Assembly: GCF_017308975.1 (NCBI RefSeq)
Contig: NZ_JADWPD010000026.1
Span: 105,313-169,312, forward strand
Origin: Amycolatopsis sp. MtRt-6
GTDB lineage: Bacteria; Actinomycetota; Actinomycetes; Mycobacteriales; Pseudonocardiaceae
Length of the DNA stretch: 64,000 nt
Direction: 5' to 3'
Part shown: piece by piece, positions 37,301 to 44,427 of the stretch
How positions within the stretch are numbered: the first letter of the stretch is position 1
How the letters are laid out: each line of letters starts with the position of its first letter
Position numbers and translations under genes: made by a program
Notes under the pieces: generated by a model
The model's database searches: none
The model's input: the letters and a program-made list of their open reading frames with translations, nothing else
Told to the model about the DNA's origin: nothing

Positions 37301-38001
37301 TAGTGCTTGGCGGTGGCGGCGACCTTCAGGTACGGCGTCATCGGCCGGCCGTCGGGCGTCTGCCCCTGGTAGCCGTTGACGAACGCGCCGGCCATCTTCG
37401 CGACCAGGTACGGGTCTTCGCCGAAGCCTTCGTCGGTGCGGCCCCACCGCGGGTCCCGGTCGAGGTTCACCGTCGGCGCCCAGTAGGTGAGGGAGCCGTA
37501 GTTGTTCTTGTCCGGGCCGATGTTGTTCTGCCCGACACCCCACAGCGACTTGTCCAGCATGCCGCGGGCCTCGTCGGAGATCGCCGTGGTCTCCTGGTGG
37601 ATCAGCTCCGGGTCCCAGGACATCGTGCTGGCCAGGTTGGTCGGGAAGCTGGTGGCGTGCACGCCACCGGTCGCGGCGCCGTCGTCGGTGTTCGCGCCGA
37701 GGGTGTTGAGGCCGTGCTGGCCCTCGCTCCAGTAGGTGTACTGCTGCACGCCGAGCCGCGGAATGGCCGGCGCGCTGTTGGTGCGCAGCTGCAGCACCTT
37801 TTCGGGCAGGGTCATGCGGGCGACGAGATCGGCGGCCCGCTCGGCGAAGCTGTAGTGCGTGTCGCGGTAGACCGGCAGATCGGCCGGTGGCGCGGGGGCT
37901 GCCGAAGCGGCGGGGACGAGCGTGGCCGCGGTCATCGTCACGGCGAGCAGGGGAGCGGCGGTGAGCCGCACCCGCCGCCGGCCGGGGAAGCGCAAGGACA
38001 T
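34345..38001 (-). CDS. Large secreted GH3 family glycosidase (beta-glucosidase/xylosidase type)
   Basis: This 1218-residue protein has a Sec signal (ALVPAASA region) and a GH3 catalytic core. The N-domain includes NLDRDPRWGRTDEGFGEDP and the nucleophile Asp311 in GYTTSDCGAVGD; SDCGA is typical of xylosidase-like members. Next come the GH3 C-domain and fibronectin-III-like domain (PFGYGLSYTKF). Beyond the usual length are Big-type Ig repeats (YRSSDPRVAQVS), an NEW3-like domain and a C-terminal galactose-binding-like module of about 200 residues (YNNVGISDD to MHIFTMAIG). The start at 38001 follows GGAGAT and begins the signal peptide. It follows the mutarotase gene in the same direction after a 221-base gap. 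Confidence 0.9.
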   Translation of the reverse strand: MSLRFPGRRRVRLTAAPLLAVTMTAATLVPAASAAPAPPADLPVYRDTHYSFAERAADLVARMTLPEKVLQLRTNSAPAIPRLGVQQYTYWSEGQHGLNTLGANTDDGAATGGVHATSFPTNLASTMSWDPELIHQETTAISDEARGMLDKSLWGVGQNNIGPDKNNYGSLTYWAPTVNLDRDPRWGRTDEGFGEDPYLVAKMAGAFVNGYQGQTPDGRPMTPYLKVAATAKHYALNDVENDRHADSSDTTETNIRDYYTRQFRHLIQDARVSGLMTAYNAINGTPAPADTYTANAIAQRTYGFDGYTTSDCGAVGDIYAPGSHNWAPPGWTTATAGAGTQWTNTATGQKVSGAAGGQAYALRAGTQLNCTGAEATVANIQEAIKAGVLSEGVLDNALVHVFTTRMRTGEFDPPDRVAYTKITKDVIQSAEHRALAAKVAANSLVLLKNDPVPGTKAPLLPADPAKLGSVVVVGDLANKVTLGGYSGEPTLQVNAVQGITAAVKAARPDATVTFDACGTSTGTTTAASCSAGTLAALKTADLVVVFAGTDGNVATEGRDRTTIAMPGNYDSLIDLVKAAGNPRTALAVQSAGPVSLGHAEGIPGIVFSAYNGESQGTALADVLFGRQNPSGHLNFTWYADDSQLPAMKNYGLTPSQTGGLGRTYQYFTGTPAYPFGYGLSYTKFAYSRVHADTKAVDANGQVTVHADVTNTGSTPGATVAQLYAATAFGVPGVELPRHRLAGFKKTKVLAPGQTQHVTFPVRISDLSFWDEGKRREVVYPGAYRFEVGADSGHLAGSAAVAVTGALKPKTRYVTVQPGQVVFTPGQRLDLTAKNPWIADVTPQAAQHVPADRVVEAVRDDQSFADLSRARIGYRSSDPRVAQVSRTGQVTMVAPGVATISVTVDGVTGSTPVVVEQPFTLSAPAQVQAGTTYTATTTLPNPAGARPLRDVALTLSVPTGWTAKATSPSAFATVPAGQTVSTTWEIGVPASAQPGKFDVSAQAVFTSANGRGTAVDAHTVLLPRPPYPSLAAAYNNVGISDDATPGAGNLDGGNASFSAQALAAATPSLTPGATFTHNGLTFTWPDVRPGEPDNVVAGGPAGGQTIAISGSGKTLGLIGAGDYGSPSGTATVTYTDGTTESHTVSFADWWANAATGGDILTTLPYLNNSNGRLDQRVSLYYAPIPLQPGKTVQYLTLPDISDGANMGTTAMHIFTMAIG

Positions 38002-38160
38002 CGGATCTCCGTCGCAGAAGGTCGGATGGGCCGGGTGCTCCGGTGCGTCACCGGCCGGTTCGCAGGCTGGTCCGTGACCATCGTTCGCAGGAAATCCGGT
38101 TCTGGCAAGCAAAGCACGGCCACCGCGGCGTCACCGCAGGCCAAAGCCCCGGCGGCGGCT

Positions 38161-38171
38161 GAAAATTTCAC
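38161..38171. promoter_or_regulatory. GAAA-N-TTTC box upstream of GH3
   Basis: GAAAATTTCAC here is identical to 10553-10563 upstream of the CE1-GH95 operon. It lies between short GC arms (CCGGCGG 38149-38155 and CCGCCGG 38171-38177) that could form a hairpin with the box in the loop. The site is about 160 bases before the GH3 start. Confidence 0.45.
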
Positions 38172-38222
38172 CGCCGGCGGCAGGGGCATGAGCGGTTCCT
38201 GGCCGCCCGCACGGGAAACCCG

Positions 38223-38552
38223 TCAGGGCGACAGGTGCCAGACCTCGTCCATGGGCGTCCACCAGGCGCCGCCTTCGCGGGCGGAAAGCGACTCCTGGCA
38301 CGGGTCGGTCAAGGCCCACCAGCGCTGCGTCTCGGGGTCGGCGGCGATGCGCGCCTGATCGGCGTCGTGGTCTTCGCCGACGTATTCGTAGTAGCCGAAG
38401 AGCAGGTCGTCGTGCAGGAAGATGGTGAAGTTGCGGATGTTGGCCTCCCGCAGCTTCGCCTCCACCCCGGGCCAGACCGCGGCGTGCAGCCGCAGGTACT
38501 CCTCGCGCCGCTCCGGGCGCAGGCGGATCAGCATGCCGTAGCGCTGGGCCAT
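38223..38552 (-). CDS. L-rhamnose mutarotase (RhaM family)
   Basis: This 109-residue cytosolic protein of the RhaM/DUF718 family interconverts the alpha and beta anomers of L-rhamnose. Family landmarks are the N-terminal MAQRYGMLIRL strand, Tyr19 and His23 in YLRLHAAVWP (Tyr18 and His22 in E. coli RhaM), and the paired aromatic WWTPMDEVWHL at the end. The ATG follows GAAGGAG. It is transcribed after the GntR regulator, 46 bases downstream, and lies beside a sugar importer and a sugar-acid dehydratase, which supports a deoxysugar catabolic locus. Confidence 0.9.
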   Translation of the reverse strand: MAQRYGMLIRLRPERREEYLRLHAAVWPGVEAKLREANIRNFTIFLHDDLLFGYYEYVGEDHDADQARIAADPETQRWWALTDPCQESLSAREGGAWWTPMDEVWHLSP

Positions 38553-38598
38553 CGAACTCCTTCTCTGGGGAAACCTCTGGGGGAACGCGGAACCGTGG

Positions 38599-39357
38599 TC
38601 ATCGCTCGAGGCGGGCGAGGTCGCCGGACGCGGGGCGGCGGGCCAGCCACGCTTCGGTGATGTGGTCGAACATCGCCTTCGCCGCGCCCTCCGGGTCGCC
38701 GGCCGCGATCCGCTCGTAGATCCGGCGGTGTCCCTTGTTCGAGGCCACGCACAGGGCACGCTCGCTGGGGCCGACGTACCGCGCGGTGTTCACCACCTGG
38801 TTCTCCAGCGCGCGCACGACGCCGCGGGCGAGGCGGTTGCCCGAGACCTGCATGATCGTGTCGTGGAACGCGAGGTCCTGCTCGCGGTAGGCCACCGGGT
38901 CGTCGACGAGCTCGTCCATGAGGTCCACCAGCTCGCGCAGCCGCTCGACGACGTCGGGGCCGGCGGTGCGGGCGGCGACCATGGCCATGTCCGATTCGAG
39001 CAGCCGGCGCGTCACCACCAGGTCGTCCAGGACGGCCGACGTCTCGTCCTCGGCGATCACCGCCGCCAGCACGAGCTCGTCGAGCATGTTCCACAGCGAC
39101 GACGGGTTCACCACCGTGCCCGCACCCTGCCGGACCTGGACCAGGCCCTTCGCCTGCAGTAGCTTTACGGCCTCGCGGACCACCGTGCGGCTCACCGAGA
39201 AGCTCTCGCACAGCGCCGGCTCCGAGGGCAGCGACGTCCCGGGCGGGTGGACGCCGCGCACGATCCGGTCCACGAGTTCGGCGGTGACCGCGCTCCCCAG
39301 GTTCGCCGGGCGGCGCACCCAGTCAGGGGCGGCGGGTTGCCGGTCTGATGCCGTCAT
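38599..39357 (-). CDS. GntR family regulator, FadR/FCD subfamily
   Basis: This 252-residue regulator has a winged-helix N-terminal domain (GTSLPSEPALCESFSVSRTVVREAVKLL) and an all-helical FCD ligand domain with metal-site residues (Asp, and His in LAFHDTIMQ, plus a late GHRRIYERI). FCD regulators commonly sense sugar acids. The ATG follows CGGAGGA. It is divergent from the importer operon and heads the mutarotase gene, so it probably controls both directions through the repeats at 39429-39444. Confidence 0.9.
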   Translation of the reverse strand: MTASDRQPAAPDWVRRPANLGSAVTAELVDRIVRGVHPPGTSLPSEPALCESFSVSRTVVREAVKLLQAKGLVQVRQGAGTVVNPSSLWNMLDELVLAAVIAEDETSAVLDDLVVTRRLLESDMAMVAARTAGPDVVERLRELVDLMDELVDDPVAYREQDLAFHDTIMQVSGNRLARGVVRALENQVVNTARYVGPSERALCVASNKGHRRIYERIAAGDPEGAAKAMFDHITEAWLARRPASGDLARLER

Positions 39358-39428
39358 CGTTCCTCCGGTCGTACCGGCGCCGACCTGCGTCGAACGCACG
39401 GGAGAAGTTTACACAGTTGCAGCGTTGA

Positions 39429-39444
39429 CGTCATACGTCATACG
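39429..39444. promoter_or_regulatory. Putative GntR operator (CGTCATACGTCATACG)
   Basis: Two contiguous copies of CGTCATA (39429-39435, 39436-39442), overlapping the CRE-like TGACGTCA, lie in the divergent promoter between the GntR gene and the importer operon. The ATAC/GTAT half-site content fits FadR-type operators. Assignment rests on position and repetition only. Confidence 0.45.
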
Positions 39445-39511
39445 AGTTACGTTTCTGCGCACTGTGCCGGGCCACTCCCCGTCCGGCCACCGTCTGGAGA
39501 AGTGAGCAGCG

Positions 39512-40780
39512 ATGAAGCAGCGCACACTAATCTCGGCCGTACTGGCGACGGCGTTGGCGTTGACCGCCGGGTGCGGAAGCGCCGCCGGCCCGGCCACCCC
39601 GTCCGGCGACGCGAGCGGCAAGCTCGTGGTCTGGGACTGGAAGTCCGGCGACGCCAAGGCCGCCGGCTACGTGGCGAAGGCCAAGGCCGAGTTCGCCAAG
39701 CAACACCCCGGCGTCACGGTCGAGTTCGTGGCCCAGCCCTATGACCAGTACTACACCCTGCTGGGCGCGGCGATCCAGGCCAAGCGCGGACCGGACGTCA
39801 TGCTCTTCAACGGCGGCGGCCAGATCCGCGACCGGGTCGCCGACCTCGAGCCGCTGGACTCCTACGTCGCCGACGACCGGTCGCGGCTCAGCGGCTGGGA
39901 CGCGTTCAGCAAGGACGGGAAGGTCTACGCCGAGCCGGTCACCCTGCAGGGCCACCCCCTCTACTACGACAAGGGGCTCTACGAGAAGGCCGGGCTGAAC
40001 CCCGGCGCCCCGCCCCGCACGTGGGACGAGTTCGTCCGCGACTGCGGCACCATCTCGGCCAAGACCGGCGCGAAGTGCTTCGCGCTGGGCAACAAGGAAG
40101 GCGCCGGCATCCAGTTCTGGCTCTCGGCACTGGGGTCGGCGAGCCTGACGCCGCAGGAGTACACCGACTGGATCGCCGGCAAGCGCACCTGGACCTCGCC
40201 GGACGTCAAGCGGATCTTCGAGCTCTGGAAGCAGGTCAACGACGCCGGGCTCAACACCGAAGGCCCCAACTCCACCGCGATGTTCAACGACGCGTTCGCG
40301 CTCTTCCAGTCCGGCAAGGCCGCGAACGTAATCGGCCTGATGTCCGACGTCGGGCACTGGAAGGACTTCGCCGAGTTCCTCGGCGCGGACAAGGTCGGCG
40401 TGATGACCGCGCCGCGCGTCAACCCGGCCGCCACGCCGAGCCTCCCGTACGACGGCGGAATCGGCTACGCGGTGGCGAAGGGGACGAAGGACCCCAAGCT
40501 GGCCGCGGACCTGGTCCGGGCGCTGAGCTCGACCGACGCCCTGAAGTCCTTCTACGCCGACAGCGGCGCGATCGCCGCGGACACGTCGATCGACGTCTCG
40601 GCGGGCGGTCCGGCCGTGGCGACGATCGTCTCGGAGGTCAAGAACGGCAAGCCCGCCCTGCACGTCGCGCTGTCCTCGAAGACGCTCGACCTCATGGGCC
40701 GGCTCTCGCAGCAGCTGCTGAGCGGGTCGATCGGGGTCGACGAGGTGCTGCAGCAGCTGGCCGCGTCGGACCGGGGCTGA
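39512..40780 (+). CDS. Sugar ABC transporter substrate-binding lipoprotein (CUT1 type)
   Basis: This 422-residue extracytoplasmic protein of solute-binding family 1 has a lipoprotein signal with lipobox LTAGC and Cys21 as the anchor. The fold markers are present: KAKAEFAKQHPGVTVEF, a GPDVMLFNGGG loop and the NGKPALH C-terminal region. It should bind a mono- or oligosaccharide for the two downstream permeases. It is the first gene of a tightly spaced operon divergent from GntR. No ATPase gene is in the operon, so a shared MsiK-type ATPase elsewhere is expected, as is usual in actinobacteria. Confidence 0.92.
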   Translation: MKQRTLISAVLATALALTAGCGSAAGPATPSGDASGKLVVWDWKSGDAKAAGYVAKAKAEFAKQHPGVTVEFVAQPYDQYYTLLGAAIQAKRGPDVMLFNGGGQIRDRVADLEPLDSYVADDRSRLSGWDAFSKDGKVYAEPVTLQGHPLYYDKGLYEKAGLNPGAPPRTWDEFVRDCGTISAKTGAKCFALGNKEGAGIQFWLSALGSASLTPQEYTDWIAGKRTWTSPDVKRIFELWKQVNDAGLNTEGPNSTAMFNDAFALFQSGKAANVIGLMSDVGHWKDFAEFLGADKVGVMTAPRVNPAATPSLPYDGGIGYAVAKGTKDPKLAADLVRALSSTDALKSFYADSGAIAADTSIDVSAGGPAVATIVSEVKNGKPALHVALSSKTLDLMGRLSQQLLSGSIGVDEVLQQLAASDRG

Positions 40781-40784
40781 CGCC

Positions 40785-41732
40785 GTGACCGGGTACTCTC
40801 CCGCCCCGGTGGACCGGGCCCCGGCCCGGCCCGCCGGGGGCCCCGCGCCGGTCCGGCGCGCCCCGCGGGGAACGCGGCTCGAGCGCTTCGCACCGCTCGT
40901 CTTCGTCGCCCCGGCCGTGCTGGTCGTCGTCCTGCTGCGGCTGTGGCCGCTGCTGCTCGGCGTCAACTTCTCCTTCACCGGGGACGGCGTCCGCAACGGC
41001 ATGGCGGTCGGCTTCGACAACTACGTGACATTGTTCGGCGATCCGCTGTTCCGCACCGCGCTGCGCAACGTCGGGCTGCTCGTGCTCCTGCTCCCGGTCG
41101 CGGTCGCCATCCCCGGCCTGCTCGCCACCTTCATCCACCTGAAGGTGCCGGGCCACCGGGTCTACCGCGGCGTCTACTTCTTCCCGGCCGTGCTCTCCCC
41201 GGTGATCGTCGGGGCGATCTTCAACCTGCTGCTGGCCTTCGACGGGCCGGTGAACGCCCTGCTGGGCCTGGTGGGCCTCGGCCCGGTGGACTGGCTCGGC
41301 GATCCCGACGTGGCGATCTTCGCCGTCGTCGGGGTGCACGTCTGGGCGACGTTCGGCATGGCGCTGGTCGTCTTCCTCGCCGGTTTCTCCACTTTGGACT
41401 CCTCGCTGCTGGACGCGGCCAAAGTGGACGGTGCGTCGCTGCCGCAGACCATCCGGCACGTGATCGTCCCCGGCCTGTCCCGCACCATCCAGTTCGTCTT
41501 CGTCACCACCATGATCGGGATGCTGACCTCGATGTTCGGCCTGCTGTACGTGATGACCAGCGGCGGCCCGGCCGGCTCGACCTACCTGCCCGAGTACTAC
41601 GTCTGGTTCCAGCAGGGGCACCTGAACCAGCCCGCGCTCGCCTCCGCGGCGTCGACGGTGCTGTTCCTGATCATGCTCGTGGTCGGCATGGCCCAGATCG
41701 GCATCCTGCGCCGCGCGGGAAAGGAGGACTGA
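40785..41732 (+). CDS. Sugar ABC transporter permease (MalF/UgpA type)
   Basis: This 315-residue membrane subunit has six helices and the EAA-type loop DSSLLDAAKVDGASLPQTIRHVIVPGL. The N-terminal 40 residues are Pro/Ala/Arg-rich and cytosolic. GTG start 4 bases after the binding-protein stop. Its stop overlaps the start of the second permease (TGATG). Together they form the membrane channel of a CUT1 importer. Confidence 0.92.
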   Translation: MTGYSPAPVDRAPARPAGGPAPVRRAPRGTRLERFAPLVFVAPAVLVVVLLRLWPLLLGVNFSFTGDGVRNGMAVGFDNYVTLFGDPLFRTALRNVGLLVLLLPVAVAIPGLLATFIHLKVPGHRVYRGVYFFPAVLSPVIVGAIFNLLLAFDGPVNALLGLVGLGPVDWLGDPDVAIFAVVGVHVWATFGMALVVFLAGFSTLDSSLLDAAKVDGASLPQTIRHVIVPGLSRTIQFVFVTTMIGMLTSMFGLLYVMTSGGPAGSTYLPEYYVWFQQGHLNQPALASAASTVLFLIMLVVGMAQIGILRRAGKED

Positions 41733-42559
41733 TGCCGGGTTCCCGGCTGACGAAGTGGCTCGCCGCCGTCCCGATGGCCGCACTGGCCCTGGCGACGATC
41801 TACCCCCTGGTGTTCACCGCGAACGTCGCCATGAAGGACCGCCGCGAATACACCCTCGACCGGTTCGCCCCGGCCGGCGCGCTGCGCTGGGACAACGTCG
41901 CCAGGGCGTGGACCAGCGTGGGGATGTCGCGGTACTTCCTCAACTCGGTCGTCGTCGTGGTGTGCTCGGTGGCGGTGCTGCTGCTGCTCGGGTCGATGGC
42001 CGGCTTCGCGCTCGGCCGACTGCGCTTCCGCGGGTCGTCCGTGGTGTTCCTGGGCATCCTCGCCGCGCTGTTCGTGCCGTTCCAGGTGATCATGGTCCCG
42101 CTCGCGCGGATCATGGCGGGCACCGGGCTCATCGACACCTACCCCGGGCTGGTGCTCGCCTACGTGGCGCAGTTCCTCCCGTTCACGGTCTTCCTGATGA
42201 CCAGCTTCTACGCGGCCGTGCCGCCGGAGATCGTCGACGCCGCCCGCGTCGACGGCACCACCCTCTACGGCGTCTACTGGCGGATCATGCTGCCGCTGGG
42301 TGCCCCGGCGCTGTTGTCGGTCGGGGTGCTCAACGCCCTCTTCTGCTGGAACGACGTCCTCATTTCGCTGCTGCTGATGCCGTCCGCCGAGCACCGCACA
42401 CTGATGGTCGGGGTGACCGCGCTGCGCGGGCAGTACTCCGCCGACATCCCCACGTTCGCCGCGGGGGTGCTGATCGCCGCGGTGCCGGTGCTGCTCGTCT
42501 ACCTGTTCCTGCAACGCCAGATCGCCGACGGGGTCACCGCCGGGTCGACGAAGGGATGA
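41732..42559 (+). CDS. Sugar ABC transporter permease (MalG type)
   Basis: This 275-residue partner permease has six helices and the EAA loop PPEIVDAARVDGTTLYGVYWRIMLPL. The ATG overlaps the preceding stop and is served by an excellent AAGGAGG site, so the two subunits are coupled for equal production. It is followed after one base by the dehydratase gene. Confidence 0.92.
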   Translation: MPGSRLTKWLAAVPMAALALATIYPLVFTANVAMKDRREYTLDRFAPAGALRWDNVARAWTSVGMSRYFLNSVVVVVCSVAVLLLLGSMAGFALGRLRFRGSSVVFLGILAALFVPFQVIMVPLARIMAGTGLIDTYPGLVLAYVAQFLPFTVFLMTSFYAAVPPEIVDAARVDGTTLYGVYWRIMLPLGAPALLSVGVLNALFCWNDVLISLLLMPSAEHRTLMVGVTALRGQYSADIPTFAAGVLIAAVPVLLVYLFLQRQIADGVTAGSTKG

Positions 42560-42560
42560 A

Positions 42561-43712
42561 ATGCGCATCACTGGTTTCCGGGCCCTCACGACCGTCCAGG
42601 ACTGGGGCCGCCCGGTCGGCGACGCCAACGGCGTCCACGCCGGCGGTGTCGTCCGGATGCCGATCGTCGTCGTCGAGACCGACGAAGGCGTCACCGGCGT
42701 CGGGCTCGGGTCACACGTGCAGGCGGAGACCGTCTTCGCCGCGATCGAGGGCGAAGACCCGCGCGGCGTGACGGCGCTCTACGACCGCATGCTGCGCCGG
42801 ACGTTCAAGGCGGGGCACGCCGGCGCGGTGTTCGGCACCATCGGCGCGTTCGACACGGCGTTGTGGGACATCAAGGCGAAGCTGGCCGGCGAACCGCTCT
42901 GGCGGCTGCTCGGCGGCCGGGACCGCCGCGTGCCCGCGTACGCCTCGGGCCTCGACATCGCGCTGGACGACGACGAGCTGGCCGAGCTGTACCGGACGTA
43001 CGCCGGTCACGGGCTGCGCGCGGCGAAGCTCAAGGGCGGCCTGGACGTCGACCGCGACCGGCGCCGCCTGACGCTGGTCCGCGACGTCCTCGTCGAAGCC
43101 GGCGGCGGCACCCGTCCGGGCCTGATGCTCGACGTCAACGAGAACTGGACGCGCAAGCAGGCCGTCCGGCACGTCGGCGAGCTCGAACGGACCCTCGACC
43201 TGACCTGGATCGAGGAACCGGTGCGGCGCTGGGACGTCGAGGGGCACGCGACCGTCGGCCGCGGCGTCCGCGCCTCGGTAGCCACCGGGGAGAACCTGAC
43301 CGGGCTGGAACAGCACCGGCCGCTGATCACGGCCGGGGCGGTCGACGTCGTCCAGACGGCCGCGGGCTGGGGCGTCACCCACTTCCTGCGGGTTGCCGCC
43401 TTCGCCCACGCCCACGACCTGCCGGTCAGCCCGATCGGCACCACCCCGGTGGGACTGGCGCACGCGGCGACGGCGGTGCCCAACCACCTGGTGACCGAGC
43501 TGCAGGACCTCCACCCCCCGGTCGGCATCTCCCTGGAGCACGAAATAGGCGACGGCGCGTTCATCCTCGGCGACGGCCCCGGCCTGGGGGTGTGCCTCGA
43601 CGAGGCGGCCATCGCGGCGGCCGGGCACCGGCTGCCCGACCCGGCATCGGACGGTTCCCACATCCGGCCCGACCGCGCCGGTTACCACCTGCTCCCGGCC
43701 TTGGGAGCCTGA
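42561..43712 (+). CDS. Enolase-superfamily sugar-acid dehydratase (mandelate racemase type)
   Basis: This 383-residue cytosolic enzyme has an N-terminal capping domain and a (beta/alpha)7-beta barrel. Visible active-site residues are Lys156 and Lys158 (KLKGG), and the metal ligands Asp191 (LDVNENW), Glu218 (WIEEP) and Glu244 (GENL). Mandelate-racemase-group acid-sugar dehydratases normally have a barrel His in a VSPH-like segment; here the segment reads PVSPIGTTPVG with Ile at that place, so the second catalytic base is uncertain. Position after the importer and with the RhaM-type mutarotase suggests dehydration of a deoxysugar acid such as L-rhamnonate or L-fuconate (inference). Confidence 0.82.
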   Translation: MRITGFRALTTVQDWGRPVGDANGVHAGGVVRMPIVVVETDEGVTGVGLGSHVQAETVFAAIEGEDPRGVTALYDRMLRRTFKAGHAGAVFGTIGAFDTALWDIKAKLAGEPLWRLLGGRDRRVPAYASGLDIALDDDELAELYRTYAGHGLRAAKLKGGLDVDRDRRRLTLVRDVLVEAGGGTRPGLMLDVNENWTRKQAVRHVGELERTLDLTWIEEPVRRWDVEGHATVGRGVRASVATGENLTGLEQHRPLITAGAVDVVQTAAGWGVTHFLRVAAFAHAHDLPVSPIGTTPVGLAHAATAVPNHLVTELQDLHPPVGISLEHEIGDGAFILGDGPGLGVCLDEAAIAAAGHRLPDPASDGSHIRPDRAGYHLLPALGA

Positions 43713-43718
43713 GCGGGT

Positions 43719-44360
43719 TTCGCTGGGACCTCCCCGTCGGGCAGCCGCTACGCGGAGGTGACCGACGGGGAGGCCCGCGCGGTGGTCGACGTGGCGTGGG
43801 AGGTGGGGATCCGGCTCTTCGTCACCGCGCCGCACGACGGGCCGGGTCGCGCCGAGCGCCGGCGGGCTGTTCACCAAGGTCGGCCGGCTGCTGGTCCCGG
43901 ACCCGGCCGGCCCGGCGACGAGGGGTTCGTGGTCCCGGCGACCCGACGCCGGGAGTGGGACGGCGTCCGGCACCTCGGCCGGGTGGACGGTCTGGGAGGA
44001 GGTGAACCAGTGGCGGCTGCCCGTCCGGTTCGTCCGCGGTCCGATGTGGACATCGCTATTGCTCGCGGGCCGCCACACGCTGCTGGAGCAGCCGGCGGAG
44101 CTGCTCCAGCTGTGTGCCCGGTGTCGAGGTGGTTGCCGCCGGGATGTTCAACTCCGGGCTGCCGGCCGGCCAGGACGTGCCGGACGGCGCCACCCACCAC
44201 GGAACCACCCTCCCGGCGGTGACGGCGGCGGTCGTCGGAGCCCGCACGCAGACGGAGATCCGGGCGGCCGCGGCGGCTCTGGCCACGCCCCTGCCCCGGC
44301 GAGTTGTGGGCGGAAGGCCTGCTCGACGCCGACGCCGACGCCCCAGAGCCTGTGCCGAAG
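43719..44360 (+). pseudogene. Decayed aldo/keto reductase of the D-threo-aldose (L-fucose) dehydrogenase type
   Basis: Family sequence can be followed in order but in changing frames. FAGTSPSGSRYAEVTD through VVDVAWEVGIRLF is in one frame; LFTKVGRLLVPDPAG is in a second; GFVVPATRRREWDG returns to the first. Then come DVDIAIARG, RHTLLEQPAELLQLC in a shifted frame, VVAAGMFNSGLPAG to AAVVGARTQTEIRAAA in a third, and GELWAEGLL again in the first. At least five frameshifts and internal deletions are needed, and the catalytic middle is missing (Asp replaced in LFVTAPHD). It lies 7 bases after the dehydratase stop, so it was probably the first oxidation enzyme of that pathway. Confidence 0.8.
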
Positions 44361-44427
44361 TCGTGTCGAGCTGGTGTGCTCGTGGGTGTGGGCCCGTAGC
44401 CGTGGGGCTGCGGGCCTTTTCCCGTGT

